DNA from: Methanobacteriota archaeon
GTDB taxonomy: Archaea > Micrarchaeota > Micrarchaeia > Anstonellales > J096
NCBI GenBank assembly: GCA_003694965.1
Contig: RFJG01000064.1
Location: 1 to 29,385 of the forward strand
DNA length: 29,385 nucleotides
Reading direction: 5' to 3'
Both the position numbers and the translations under genes were made by a program. Shown piece after piece: positions 16,181 through 23,330 of this stretch. Below the pieces are notes generated by a model. It was not told where the DNA came from. It worked only from the letters and a program-made list of their open reading frames with translations, and ran no database searches. Each line of letters begins with the position of its first letter. Within the stretch, counting starts at the first letter, position 1.

Positions 16181-16188
16181 TTTATAAA
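16181..16188 (-). promoter_or_regulatory. TATA box of the giant coiled-coil surface protein gene
   Basis: TTTATAAA is centred about 26 nt upstream of the ATG at 16158 (minus strand), consistent with a leaderless transcript. Confidence 0.7.
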
Positions 16189-16209
16189 TGTTTTTAGTGT
16201 TGGCAATGT

Positions 16210-16240
16210 GGAGGTGTTGGGCTTGGTGGGCTTGGTGGGT
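16210..16240 (+). repeat. G-rich tandem repeat in a divergent promoter gap
   Basis: Two exact 9-bp copies of GCTTGGTGG (16221-16229 and 16230-16238) are flanked by degenerate copies. The tract has repeated GG and GGG runs, so a two-tetrad G-quadruplex on the plus strand is possible. It lies between the TATA boxes of the divergent surface-protein and gatD genes. Short frames through it show no ribosome site and are not called as genes. Confidence 0.45.
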
Positions 16241-16266
16241 TTGTTGAGTAGGGCTAGGAATAAGGA

Positions 16267-16274
16267 ATATAAAA
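16267..16274 (+). promoter_or_regulatory. TATA box of gatD
   Basis: ATATAAAA is centred about 25 nt upstream of the ATG at 16296, again the spacing of a leaderless transcript. Confidence 0.65.
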
Positions 16275-16295
16275 GCTACATGGGAATATAATTAA

Positions 16296-17507
16296 ATGCT
16301 TAAAAAAATCAAATTTAGGTGGAAGGAGAAAGAACTTGAAGGAATACTCTTGCCAAGTCCAGAAAAAGGTAGGGTAGTGGTAAAGTTGGATAGCGGCTAC
16401 AACATAGAGGTTGACGAGAAAGACATAGAAGTTGTGGAGAGCACGGAAATAGAAAAAGGTGAAGAAAAAGAATTGGAAAAGGCAGAAGGTGGCGAGATAA
16501 GCCTCTTGGGCTTTGGCGGTACCATCTCTTCAAAGGTTGATTATGAGACAGGAGCCGTATCCCCGACGATAAGTGCGAGAGAGCTTAAGAAAAGCTTCCC
16601 CGAGCTTGAAAAAATAGCAAGTGTTGATGTTAAGCAGGTAATGGAGATATTTAGCGAGGAAATGAGCGTGGAGCATTGGGAGGCAATGGCAGAGACAGTA
16701 TATGAAGAGCTAAAAGAAAAGGAAGGCGTTGTTGTCTTACATGGAACGGATACTCTCGGCTATAGTGCTGCTGCTCTCTCTTTTGCGATAAGAACTCCTA
16801 AACCCGTTGTCCTTGTTGGAGCTCAGAGAAGCTCGGACAGGCCGAGTAGTGATAACAAGCTTAACTTACTGAGTGCAGTGTTCTCGGCAAAGCAAGATTT
16901 TGGGGAGGTTGTTGTATGTATGCATGCCAACACATCCGATGAGTTCTGCCTCTTACATAGAGGAACTTGCGTTAGGAAAGACCACTCAAGCAGGAGGGAT
17001 GCTTTCAGGAGCCATAACATAAGGGAGCTTGCGAGAGTTCATTGGAAGGGTTATTTTGAGGAAATAGAAGGCTTGAAGAAAAGAGCTGAGCTAAAGTTGG
17101 ACAATTCATTCAATGATAACGTTGCTCTCATATATGCTTACCCGGGGATGAAGGGAAAACAAATAGAGGCATTGTCCGAATACGACGGCGTTGTCATAGC
17201 TGGGACTGGATTGGGCCACGTATCCTTGGAAAAGGTTGGGAAGGAGATAGGAGAACTTGTAGAGAGCGGGCTCTTTGTCTATATGACAACACAGACAGAA
17301 GAGGGGCCAGTTAACCTAAACGTCTATAGCACAGGGAGAAAATTGCAGGAAATGGGAGTGGAGGGCAATATGAATACAATGTTGCCAGAAACAGCTTATG
17401 TGAAATTGTGCTGGGCCTTAGGGCATACTAAAAAGAGAGAGGAAGTTGCAGAAATAATGAAAAGGGACATAGCGGGTGAATTAACTGGAAAGCTCAAATA
17501 CATATGA
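16296..17507 (+). CDS. gatD: Glutamyl-tRNA(Gln) amidotransferase subunit D
   Basis: 403 residues. An N-terminal beta-rich domain (about 1-62) precedes an L-asparaginase-like domain. Catalytic motifs are present: GGTISS with Thr76, HGTDT with Thr151-Asp152, and the lysine in RGTCVRKDHSSRRDAF (Lys228). VGAQRSSDRPSSD is typical of GatD rather than free asparaginases. With GatE it forms the archaea-specific enzyme that converts Glu-tRNA(Gln) to Gln-tRNA(Gln); GatD releases ammonia from a donor amide. gatE is not in this window. The ATG at 16296 is leaderless with a TATA box 25 nt upstream. Its 3' end may overlap the start of the RNA methyltransferase gene, indicating co-transcription. Confidence 0.96.
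   Translation: MLKKIKFRWKEKELEGILLPSPEKGRVVVKLDSGYNIEVDEKDIEVVESTEIEKGEEKELEKAEGGEISLLGFGGTISSKVDYETGAVSPTISARELKKSFPELEKIASVDVKQVMEIFSEEMSVEHWEAMAETVYEELKEKEGVVVLHGTDTLGYSAAALSFAIRTPKPVVLVGAQRSSDRPSSDNKLNLLSAVFSAKQDFGEVVVCMHANTSDEFCLLHRGTCVRKDHSSRRDAFRSHNIRELARVHWKGYFEEIEGLKKRAELKLDNSFNDNVALIYAYPGMKGKQIEALSEYDGVVIAGTGLGHVSLEKVGKEIGELVESGLFVYMTTQTEEGPVNLNVYSTGRKLQEMGVEGNMNTMLPETAYVKLCWALGHTKKREEVAEIMKRDIAGELTGKLKYI
17474..17479 (+). promoter_or_regulatory. Candidate Shine-Dalgarno site for an upstream CTG start of the methyltransferase
   Basis: GGGTGA lies within gatD, 5 nt before a CTG codon (17485) that opens the methyltransferase frame directly after an in-frame TAA (17482-17484). It is the best ribosome site near that gene's 5' end. 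Confidence 0.35.
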
Positions 17508-17544
17508 TGCCGTTAACGACTATGTTAGGGGCATATTCGGAAAG

Positions 17545-18378
17545 TTGGGAATAGAAGAGAGGGAGTTCCTAGAAGAACTGGTAGTTGATAGAACATACAT
17601 AAGAGTAAATACGCTCAAAGTTAGCCTAAGCAGGTTCTTGAAGAACACGGAGTTGGAGTTGTCAAAAACAGGATACAAGTACGGCTACAGAGTAGAGGGG
17701 GATGTAAAAATAGGGAAGACGATGGAATACTTCTTGGGTTACCTGCATACGCAATCCCTCTCCTCCATGATGCCCGTCCTCGCATTTAGCTCTTGGAAGG
17801 ATAACATAGAGGTGCTTGATGCAGCAGCCTCTCCTGGAGGTAAGACAAGCCAGATAGCACAACACACCTCCAACAAAGCAGCTATAACAGCCATAGACAA
17901 GAGAACGGGCAGGATCTCATTGCTAGTCTCTAATTTGGAGAGGCTCGGCGTTGTCAGTGTAAATGTAGTGAGAAGAGATAGTAGAAAGCTGCCTTGGAAA
18001 AATACATTCAACAAGGTCTTGGTAGATGCTCCTTGCTCATCCCTTGGCTCTTCATTGTTCGCATTGAGAAAGACGACACATAGGAGGGTTAGGGATATGG
18101 CAAGAGTGCAGAGGAAGATGCTCCTATCCGCATTTGATGCTCTCAAAGAAGGAGGAGAGCTTGTATACAGTACTTGCACAATAACAGAAGAGGAGAACGA
18201 GGCAGTAGTGGCCAACTTGCTAGAGAATAGGAGTAATGCCACTATAGAGAGAGTTAAGCTGCCGATAAGGCATAGCAAGGGATTAGAGAGCTATGAGTTC
18301 AGCGACAAGGTTGCCCGCATATACCCTTGGGAGGTTGAGAGCGAGGCATTCTTTGTTGCGAGGATTAAGAAGAGCTAA
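17545..18378 (+). CDS. RNA cytosine-C5 methyltransferase, Trm4/NSUN type
   Basis: 277 residues from a TTG at 17545, resembling compact archaeal Trm4 (Methanocaldococcus MJ0026 type). Visible are the RVNTLK strand (20-25), LGYLHTQSLSSMMP, SAM-binding DAAASPGGKT (92-101), DAPCSS with Cys164, and STCTITEEENE with Cys211. In this family the Cys of the TC motif attacks C6 of cytosine and the Cys of the PC motif aids product release. The likely substrate is tRNA, though rRNA is possible. The start is uncertain: the frame is open for 20 protein-like codons upstream (YDAVNDYVRGIFGK) without ATG, GTG or TTG, back to a CTG at 17485 with a good ribosome site. The 3' end overlaps the convergent permease gene by 4 nt. 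Confidence 0.92.
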   Translation: MGIEEREFLEELVVDRTYIRVNTLKVSLSRFLKNTELELSKTGYKYGYRVEGDVKIGKTMEYFLGYLHTQSLSSMMPVLAFSSWKDNIEVLDAAASPGGKTSQIAQHTSNKAAITAIDKRTGRISLLVSNLERLGVVSVNVVRRDSRKLPWKNTFNKVLVDAPCSSLGSSLFALRKTTHRRVRDMARVQRKMLLSAFDALKEGGELVYSTCTITEEENEAVVANLLENRSNATIERVKLPIRHSKGLESYEFSDKVARIYPWEVESEAFFVARIKKS

Positions 18379-19556
18379 TACCTTATCGCCTCAAGTGGGG
18401 ATATCTTTGTTGCCCTGCGCGCTGGGAGGATACCACCTAGGACTCCGACAACAACACCTATGATAAGAGCGACCACAACTTGTATTATGCTTATGGAGAA
18501 GGGCACGACAGAAGATGCAACAATACCTATGGCAATAGCTACCAATAACCCAGCAATAGAGCCTATCAACGACAACAACACAGCTTCTGTCAAGAAGAGC
18601 AGGAGTATTGTTTTTTGCTTAACGCCGACAGCTCTCATAATGCCGATCTCCCTTTTTCTTCTCAATACGGAAGTAAACATTGTATTACCTATGCCCACGG
18701 CACTAACGAGGCTTGCTATGAGGCCAACTGCCACAGCCCCAAGGTATATTATGTTGAGTATGTTCCCCGTTGTCTCTTGAAAAAATTCCTGCGTTATTAT
18801 CGTGAAGTCTTTTTTGTCAACAGTTAGGCCGTGTTTCCTTGCGAGGAACTCTTCTACTTCTTTCTTAGCCTTTGCGGTGTCCGTACCATCCACTAAGTCT
18901 ATCCCTATAAAGCTTATGTCATCTTTCTTCAAGCCTATGTTTGGCCCATCCTTGAAATTTATGAATATAGCCTCATCATCTGAGCTGGAGAATGCCTGCC
19001 CTATCTCCTTTATCGTTCCAACAACGCGGAACTTCCGCCCATTTATTGTCAGGCTTTTGCCCGGATAGACAGTTTTTGAGAATAGCTTGTGCGCCGCCTT
19101 TCCTCCCAAGACTGCAACATACCTCTCATTATCAGAGAAAAAGCGGCCCCTCTCTAATTTATAGACATCTTTCCATTGGCTGAAAAAAGCCGCTGTTGTG
19201 ACATAGATTGTTGATTCTATCTCTTCATTCTCAAACTTTATCCTCTCTTTTGAGAATGTCCCATAACTGACACTGTCAACAAATGAGAACCTCCTCAACT
19301 CTGTAGCATCTGACAATGAAAGCGAACCAAAACCTGAGAAGGTATTACTTATGTCGCTTATTGGAGCAATTATCATCTTGTCAGTTCCGAACATAGCAAA
19401 TAGCTCGTTAGCTTGGTCTATGAGGCCTTGCCCTATCCCTATTATGAGCACTGCTGTCAGTACTCCTAAGAACACACCTATAAGCGTTAGGCTGCTCCTT
19501 ATGGCATCGCTTTTTAGGGATTTATAGGCTATTGCTGCTATTTCCTTCCTCTTCAT
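18375..19556 (-). CDS. ABC transporter permease, MacB/FtsX type (second copy)
   Basis: 393 residues with the four-helix MacB/FtsX layout. One N-terminal membrane helix (about 21-45) precedes an extracytoplasmic domain of about 220 residues (MacB_PCD type). Three helices make up the C-terminal FtsX domain, with RRKREIGIMRAVGVKQKTI at the coupling helix and PARRATKISPLEAIRY at the C-terminus. Such permeases pair with a LolD/MacB-like ATPase and act by mechanotransmission or export rather than classical import. The ATG at 19556 shares its A with the TAA stop of the preceding permease gene. It is the last gene of the five-gene operon. The two permeases presumably form a heterodimer. Confidence 0.93.
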   Translation of the reverse strand: MKRKEIAAIAYKSLKSDAIRSSLTLIGVFLGVLTAVLIIGIGQGLIDQANELFAMFGTDKMIIAPISDISNTFSGFGSLSLSDATELRRFSFVDSVSYGTFSKERIKFENEEIESTIYVTTAAFFSQWKDVYKLERGRFFSDNERYVAVLGGKAAHKLFSKTVYPGKSLTINGRKFRVVGTIKEIGQAFSSSDDEAIFINFKDGPNIGLKKDDISFIGIDLVDGTDTAKAKKEVEEFLARKHGLTVDKKDFTIITQEFFQETTGNILNIIYLGAVAVGLIASLVSAVGIGNTMFTSVLRRKREIGIMRAVGVKQKTILLLFLTEAVLLSLIGSIAGLLVAIAIGIVASSVVPFSISIIQVVVALIIGVVVGVLGGILPARRATKISPLEAIRY

Positions 19557-20758
19557 TATTCATACCTCATAGCTTCCGCTGGGCTTATGGAAGTGGTTGT
19601 TCTCGCTGGCAAGTAAGAGGCGATAGCTCCTGCCAACGCAAGTATTACAGTAGCTACAATTATCAATGGGAGGTTTGCCTCAAAAGGAACGATGCCTTGT
19701 AAGATGCCGATAACCAAGCCGATAAAGCTTCCTACGACACTCCCGATGATGGCTAGCATCACCCCTTCAAAGACAAATAACCTTACCACTTCTTTGTTTT
19801 TCACCCCCAATGTCTTCAGTAAGCCAATCTCTCTTCTCCTATCTATTATATTCATATACACTGTGTTTGCTATTCCAACAATACCAACAAGCAACGCCAT
19901 AGCAGAGACAGCTATGAAGAAAGCCTCCAACATAGAGGTAAGTTTTCCTATCTGTTCTCCTATGAATTTCGCAGTAATTACTGTGTATGTCTTTTTGTCT
20001 CCAACTCTTTTTGTTATTGCTAGCATGTTGTCTATGTCTTTTGCTACCTTCTCTGAATCATAGCCGTCCCTGACCTTAGCTGCTATTGTCAACACTTCGT
20101 TTTTCTCAAACCTGTTAGGGAAAAGCTTCCTAACGGTGTCCTTCCTAATGAAGACTCTGTCATCTATGCGTGCAAGGGAGTTGCCGCTTTCCTTAAGTAT
20201 TCCGACAACTCTATAGAGTTCTCCCTCTATCTCAACTTTCTTATTTACTTGCAGTTCTTCTGAAAAGAGCGTCTTCGCTATGGAACTGCCCAACACTATG
20301 TCGTGGCTCCCTTCTATCCACCTCCCCTCATTTATTTTGAGGCTCGGCGTTATGTCTATGTATTCCTTGTCTATGCCAACGACATTTGCCTTCTTGCTAG
20401 CATTTTTGTAAGTAATCTCTACCAAACCAGCTAATAAGCCGGTTGCTCTCTCAACCCCTTGGATATGGAGGACTCTCTTCACATCGTTTTCGGTGAATTT
20501 CTGCTTTAATGGTATGAAATTCTGCCTTTGCGAAGCCACAAAGATGTTCTCACTTACTTGTGTCGGCACTATTATGACAAGTTGAGTCCCGAAGCTTGTC
20601 GCAGACGTAGTTACTTCTTTTTGGAGACCAGAGGCTAGGCCCGTCAATGCAGCAATGCTAAAAGCCCCTATGGCTATCGCTACTATTGCTAGCAATGTCC
20701 TTAACCTGCCCAGCCCCAAGGACCTAACTCCATACTCTGCTATTGTCTTATTTTCCAT
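19556..20758 (-). CDS. ABC transporter permease, MacB/FtsX type (first copy)
   Basis: 400 residues. An N-terminal membrane helix (about 20-42) is followed by a large external domain (about 45-280) and three C-terminal helices (about 283-305, 330-353, 360-382). The FtsX-type coupling segment is DRRREIGLLKTLGVKNKEVV and the C-terminal signature is PARTTTSISPAEAMRYE. It is a diverged paralogue of the next permease downstream, consistent with an ancient duplication giving a heterodimeric transporter. The ATG at 20758 overlaps the end of the Ig-like protein gene by 11 nt, showing tight operon packing. The substrate cannot be deduced. Confidence 0.93.
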   Translation of the reverse strand: MENKTIAEYGVRSLGLGRLRTLLAIVAIAIGAFSIAALTGLASGLQKEVTTSATSFGTQLVIIVPTQVSENIFVASQRQNFIPLKQKFTENDVKRVLHIQGVERATGLLAGLVEITYKNASKKANVVGIDKEYIDITPSLKINEGRWIEGSHDIVLGSSIAKTLFSEELQVNKKVEIEGELYRVVGILKESGNSLARIDDRVFIRKDTVRKLFPNRFEKNEVLTIAAKVRDGYDSEKVAKDIDNMLAITKRVGDKKTYTVITAKFIGEQIGKLTSMLEAFFIAVSAMALLVGIVGIANTVYMNIIDRRREIGLLKTLGVKNKEVVRLFVFEGVMLAIIGSVVGSFIGLVIGILQGIVPFEANLPLIIVATVILALAGAIASYLPARTTTSISPAEAMRYE

Positions 20759-22208
20759 GTTTCTTTTTTCCTTTTAGGTAGTACCAGCCACCCGCTCCTA
20801 CTGCTATCACTGCAACTATTGGCAATAGCAGGTCTTGCTTTCCCTTTTCCGGCTCTTCTATGCTCAACTCAAATTCCTTGGTAAGAGTGTATGTCTTCCC
20901 AGAAGGGTCGCTGTACTTGACGCTCACGTTGGCTTTGCCGTTGTTGACATCCTTAACCTTTATTTTGAATTGTTGGCTACTAAAATCATCTGGCTCCAAG
21001 GACCCTATGAACCTCTCCTTTTGTATGTCTAACACATCAAAGGCGTCAGAGCTAATAGCAACAGACACTCCCGAAATGCGGTAAGATGCCTTGTTTGCAA
21101 CAACAACTGAGAGGCTGTGTTCCCCTTTCTTTCTCAATGGCAATGGCGTTGCTTCCAAGAACACACCTATGGCGTTCCCTGCCTTCACTGATATGGGGAC
21201 GCTCACTTCTGTGCTCTTTTCTTTGCCTTCTTCTTTCCAGTTTATTGTGAATTTCACAGGGTTTTTTCCTGGACTCAATGTCGTATATGCGTTGACGGCT
21301 ATGCTCTTCTTTTCCCCCACTCCGATCTCTCCTATGTATAGCTCGCTTATTCCGGGGAAGACGAGGTTCTCATCCGCTTTTATGCGCACATCACTTGCCC
21401 TACTCCCCCTGTTTTCCAAGACAAGTTTTAGCTTTTCCTCCTCTTTATGCGTTATCTCTCCATCCTGTACTATTGTAAATCGCGTTGATTGCTTACTCAC
21501 TGTTATAGGCAAGCTTATGCTAACACTGTGGTCTCCTCCTATTCTATCCTTATAATCCACAACAAAGGAGACGGTGTTCACACCTTCGTTGAGGAGAGAT
21601 GCGTCGTAGCTCACATTCTTTTCCTTACATCCATCTACATCTCCCAAGAATGCCTTGCCGCCCTCTAGTGAGAGGGTTGTTGAGCTAACATATACATCTC
21701 TTGCTATGCCATTTTCAGCACACACAACCATAGATGTTTTCCCTTCTTTATTGATTTCTTTTGGGTTTAGCTCTACTGTCATTGACGGAGTCTTTACTAC
21801 CTTTACAGGTATTGATGTTCTTGTTGTGGCAACTTTTGAGTTTGTTGTGCTCCCCTTCTCAACAAGTGCAGAGCCCCCTATTTCTAGAGAGATGGAGTAT
21901 ATGCCTTCCTTTGCTTCCTTGTCTATGTTTAGCGGTATGGAAACTGCCATAGTTCCCTTGCTTATCTTCCCTATGTTGATAGTCTTTGTAGCTATTGGAG
22001 AGCTAGCTTTAACATATACTGATTCAAATCCAACAAGCGTCTCCGTACTACTTACAGGATAGTCAAAACTTATGTTCAAGTTAAGTACTCCCTGGTCTCC
22101 TGGTTCGTAACTAACCTTATCAGTGCTGTAGCTACTTACAGTTATTCCGTATGTCAAGTAGCTAACAGACAACAACAGCACAAAAAGTGCCATAATTCCT
22201 TTTTTCAT
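20748..22208 (-). CDS. Secreted Ig-like repeat protein with C-terminal membrane anchor, ABC-associated
   Basis: 486 residues. The signal peptide is about 1-21 (KKGIMALFVLLLSVSYLTYG). The rest is beta-rich, with about four Ig/CARDB-like modules (COG1361 or NEW3-like). The recurring pattern is an acidic turn followed by a strand, as in YEPGDQGVLNLNISF, SPGKNPVKFTINW and KANVSVKYSDPSGKTYTL. A C-terminal membrane helix (about 462-478, LLLPIVAVIAVGAGGWYYL) is followed by a Lys-rich tail. It is encoded between the ATPase and the permeases, where bacterial MacAB-like systems carry the periplasmic adaptor MacA, so it may be the external partner of the transporter. This is inferred from position; no MacA-type barrel-sandwich or hairpin is seen. 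The start overlaps the ATPase stop by 4 nt (ATGA). Confidence 0.88.
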   Translation of the reverse strand: MKKGIMALFVLLLSVSYLTYGITVSSYSTDKVSYEPGDQGVLNLNISFDYPVSSTETLVGFESVYVKASSPIATKTINIGKISKGTMAVSIPLNIDKEAKEGIYSISLEIGGSALVEKGSTTNSKVATTRTSIPVKVVKTPSMTVELNPKEINKEGKTSMVVCAENGIARDVYVSSTTLSLEGGKAFLGDVDGCKEKNVSYDASLLNEGVNTVSFVVDYKDRIGGDHSVSISLPITVSKQSTRFTIVQDGEITHKEEEKLKLVLENRGSRASDVRIKADENLVFPGISELYIGEIGVGEKKSIAVNAYTTLSPGKNPVKFTINWKEEGKEKSTEVSVPISVKAGNAIGVFLEATPLPLRKKGEHSLSVVVANKASYRISGVSVAISSDAFDVLDIQKERFIGSLEPDDFSSQQFKIKVKDVNNGKANVSVKYSDPSGKTYTLTKEFELSIEEPEKGKQDLLLPIVAVIAVGAGGWYYLKGKKKHGK

Positions 22209-22918
22209 CTTCTCACCTTCTTTCTTTTATGGTTATTACCATCCTTCTCAATCTTTCCATCTTTTATGTGCACAACCCTACTGCTATAAGCAGCTATGTT
22301 GGGATCGTGCGTAACAACAACGAGTGTCTTTCCTTCCTCATTCAAGTCTTCAAATATTGCAAGAACTTCCTCAGCTGTCTTTGAGTCCAAGTTTCCTGTC
22401 GGCTCGTCTGCAAGTATAAAAGATGGCTCCATTGCAAGAGCCCTTGCTATAGCTACTCTTTGCTGTTGCCCTCCGCTGAGCTGGCTAGGCCTATGTTCTG
22501 CCCTTTCTTTTAGTCCGAGGTCTGAGAGGAGCTCCATTGCCTTCCTTCTTGCTTCCTCTCTGTCTATGTCATATGCAAGGAATGGTAGCATCACATTCTC
22601 AACAGCAGTGAACGATGGCAGGAGGTTATAAGCTTGGAATACAAACCCTATCTTCCTCCCTCTGATGTCCGCTCTTGTATCCTCATCTAACTTGGAGACG
22701 TCCTTCCCATCTATTCTTATTTTTCCTCCTGTTGGCTCATCCAGCAACCCCATTATGTGGAGGAGAGTGCTTTTACCACTCCCAGACGGCCCAAATATAG
22801 ACACCATCTCCCCCTTCTTTATTGATAGGGAGATCCCTCTTAATGCAACTGTCTCAACATCTTCGTTCCTGTAAACCTTCTTTATGTTCTCTAATTCGAT
22901 TACTGCTTTGGCACTCAT
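22205..22918 (-). CDS. ABC transporter ATPase, LolD/MacB family
   Basis: 237 residues with every nucleotide-binding element: Walker A GPSGSGKST (43-51), Q-loop Gln95 in GFVFQAYNLLPSFTAVENV, signature LSGGQ (147-151), Walker B ILADEP (168-173) with DEPTGNLDS typical of the LolD/MacB/FtsE group, and switch His204 (THDP). It powers the two downstream MacB/FtsX-type permeases. The C-terminus carries an extra basic tail (HKRKKVRR). The ATG at 22918 overlaps the PadR stop and its own end overlaps the Ig-like gene's start, each by 4 nt, so the whole set is translationally coupled. Confidence 0.97.
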   Translation of the reverse strand: MSAKAVIELENIKKVYRNEDVETVALRGISLSIKKGEMVSIFGPSGSGKSTLLHIMGLLDEPTGGKIRIDGKDVSKLDEDTRADIRGRKIGFVFQAYNLLPSFTAVENVMLPFLAYDIDREEARRKAMELLSDLGLKERAEHRPSQLSGGQQQRVAIARALAMEPSFILADEPTGNLDSKTAEEVLAIFEDLNEEGKTLVVVTHDPNIAAYSSRVVHIKDGKIEKDGNNHKRKKVRR

Positions 22919-23274
22919 GCTACCAACTCCCTGAGGAATTCCCCTATTGGGTTATTGTTGAGGTATTTCTTAAGGCGCTTGAGGACATCTTTACCTCTGC
23001 TACTAGCTTTATAGAGGACTCTTCTCCCCTCCTTTCTCTTTGTGACGAGCTTGAGTTTTTCCAACTCTGCCAACATAGGGTAGATGCGCGATGCCTTTAC
23101 AGTGCCCAAGTCAAGGGATTCCATCCTCTTAATTATGCCATAGCCGTGCATCTCCTCCTTTGAGAGCATCCACAGCAATAGTGAGAAGTAAAACTTCCTA
23201 ACTATGAGTTGTGACATTGGCTTTTTCTTATCTAAGAATAACTTGTGAACTCTCCTTATGGCATCTCTATCCAT
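22915..23274 (-). CDS. PadR-family transcriptional regulator
   Basis: 119 residues with the PadR-type winged helix. The core is SKEEMHGYGIIKRME (helix 2), ASRIYPMLAELEKLKLV (recognition helix and following strand) and the wing KEGRRVLYKASSRGK. An N-terminal helix of about 30 residues precedes the fold and a short C-terminal helix follows, so it resembles the compact PadR-s2 class. As first gene of the ABC operon, overlapping the ATPase start by 4 nt, it is very likely the operon's own regulator. PadR proteins commonly repress neighbouring transporter genes in response to a small hydrophobic ligand; the ligand here is unknown. The ATG at 23274 is leaderless, with its TATA box inside repeats that may form the operator. 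Confidence 0.93.
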   Translation of the reverse strand: MDRDAIRRVHKLFLDKKKPMSQLIVRKFYFSLLLWMLSKEEMHGYGIIKRMESLDLGTVKASRIYPMLAELEKLKLVTKRKEGRRVLYKASSRGKDVLKRLKKYLNNNPIGEFLRELVA

Positions 23275-23302
23275 ATTTGGATATATCTAACTATGGATAT
23301 AT
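23268..23302. promoter_or_regulatory. Candidate PadR operator overlapping promoter and start codon
   Basis: An 8-bp inverted repeat, TATCCATA (23268-23275) and TATGGATA (23292-23299), has a 16-bp spacer. Interleaved is a 9-bp direct repeat TGGATATAT (23278-23286 and 23294-23302), period 16. The right arms overlap the TATA box and the left arm covers the start codon, so a bound dimer would block transcription. Confidence 0.5.
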
Positions 23303-23305
23303 AAA
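23298..23305 (-). promoter_or_regulatory. TATA box of the PadR-ABC operon
   Basis: Minus-strand TTTATATA is centred about 27 nt upstream of the ATG at 23274. It gives the operon its own leaderless promoter in the 56-nt gap after the DP2 stop. Confidence 0.65.
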
Positions 23306-23330
23306 TCTTTCCTTTTTCGCTTCTATTCTA

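Noticed and set aside
16208..16295. A short ORF through the G-rich repeat (VEVLGLVGLVG...)
   Set aside because: It has no ribosome site, is simply the translation of the tandem repeat, and overlaps the gatD TATA box.
17739..18278. A 179-codon minus-strand ORF
   Set aside because: It is antisense to the RNA methyltransferase, whose catalytic motifs are intact.
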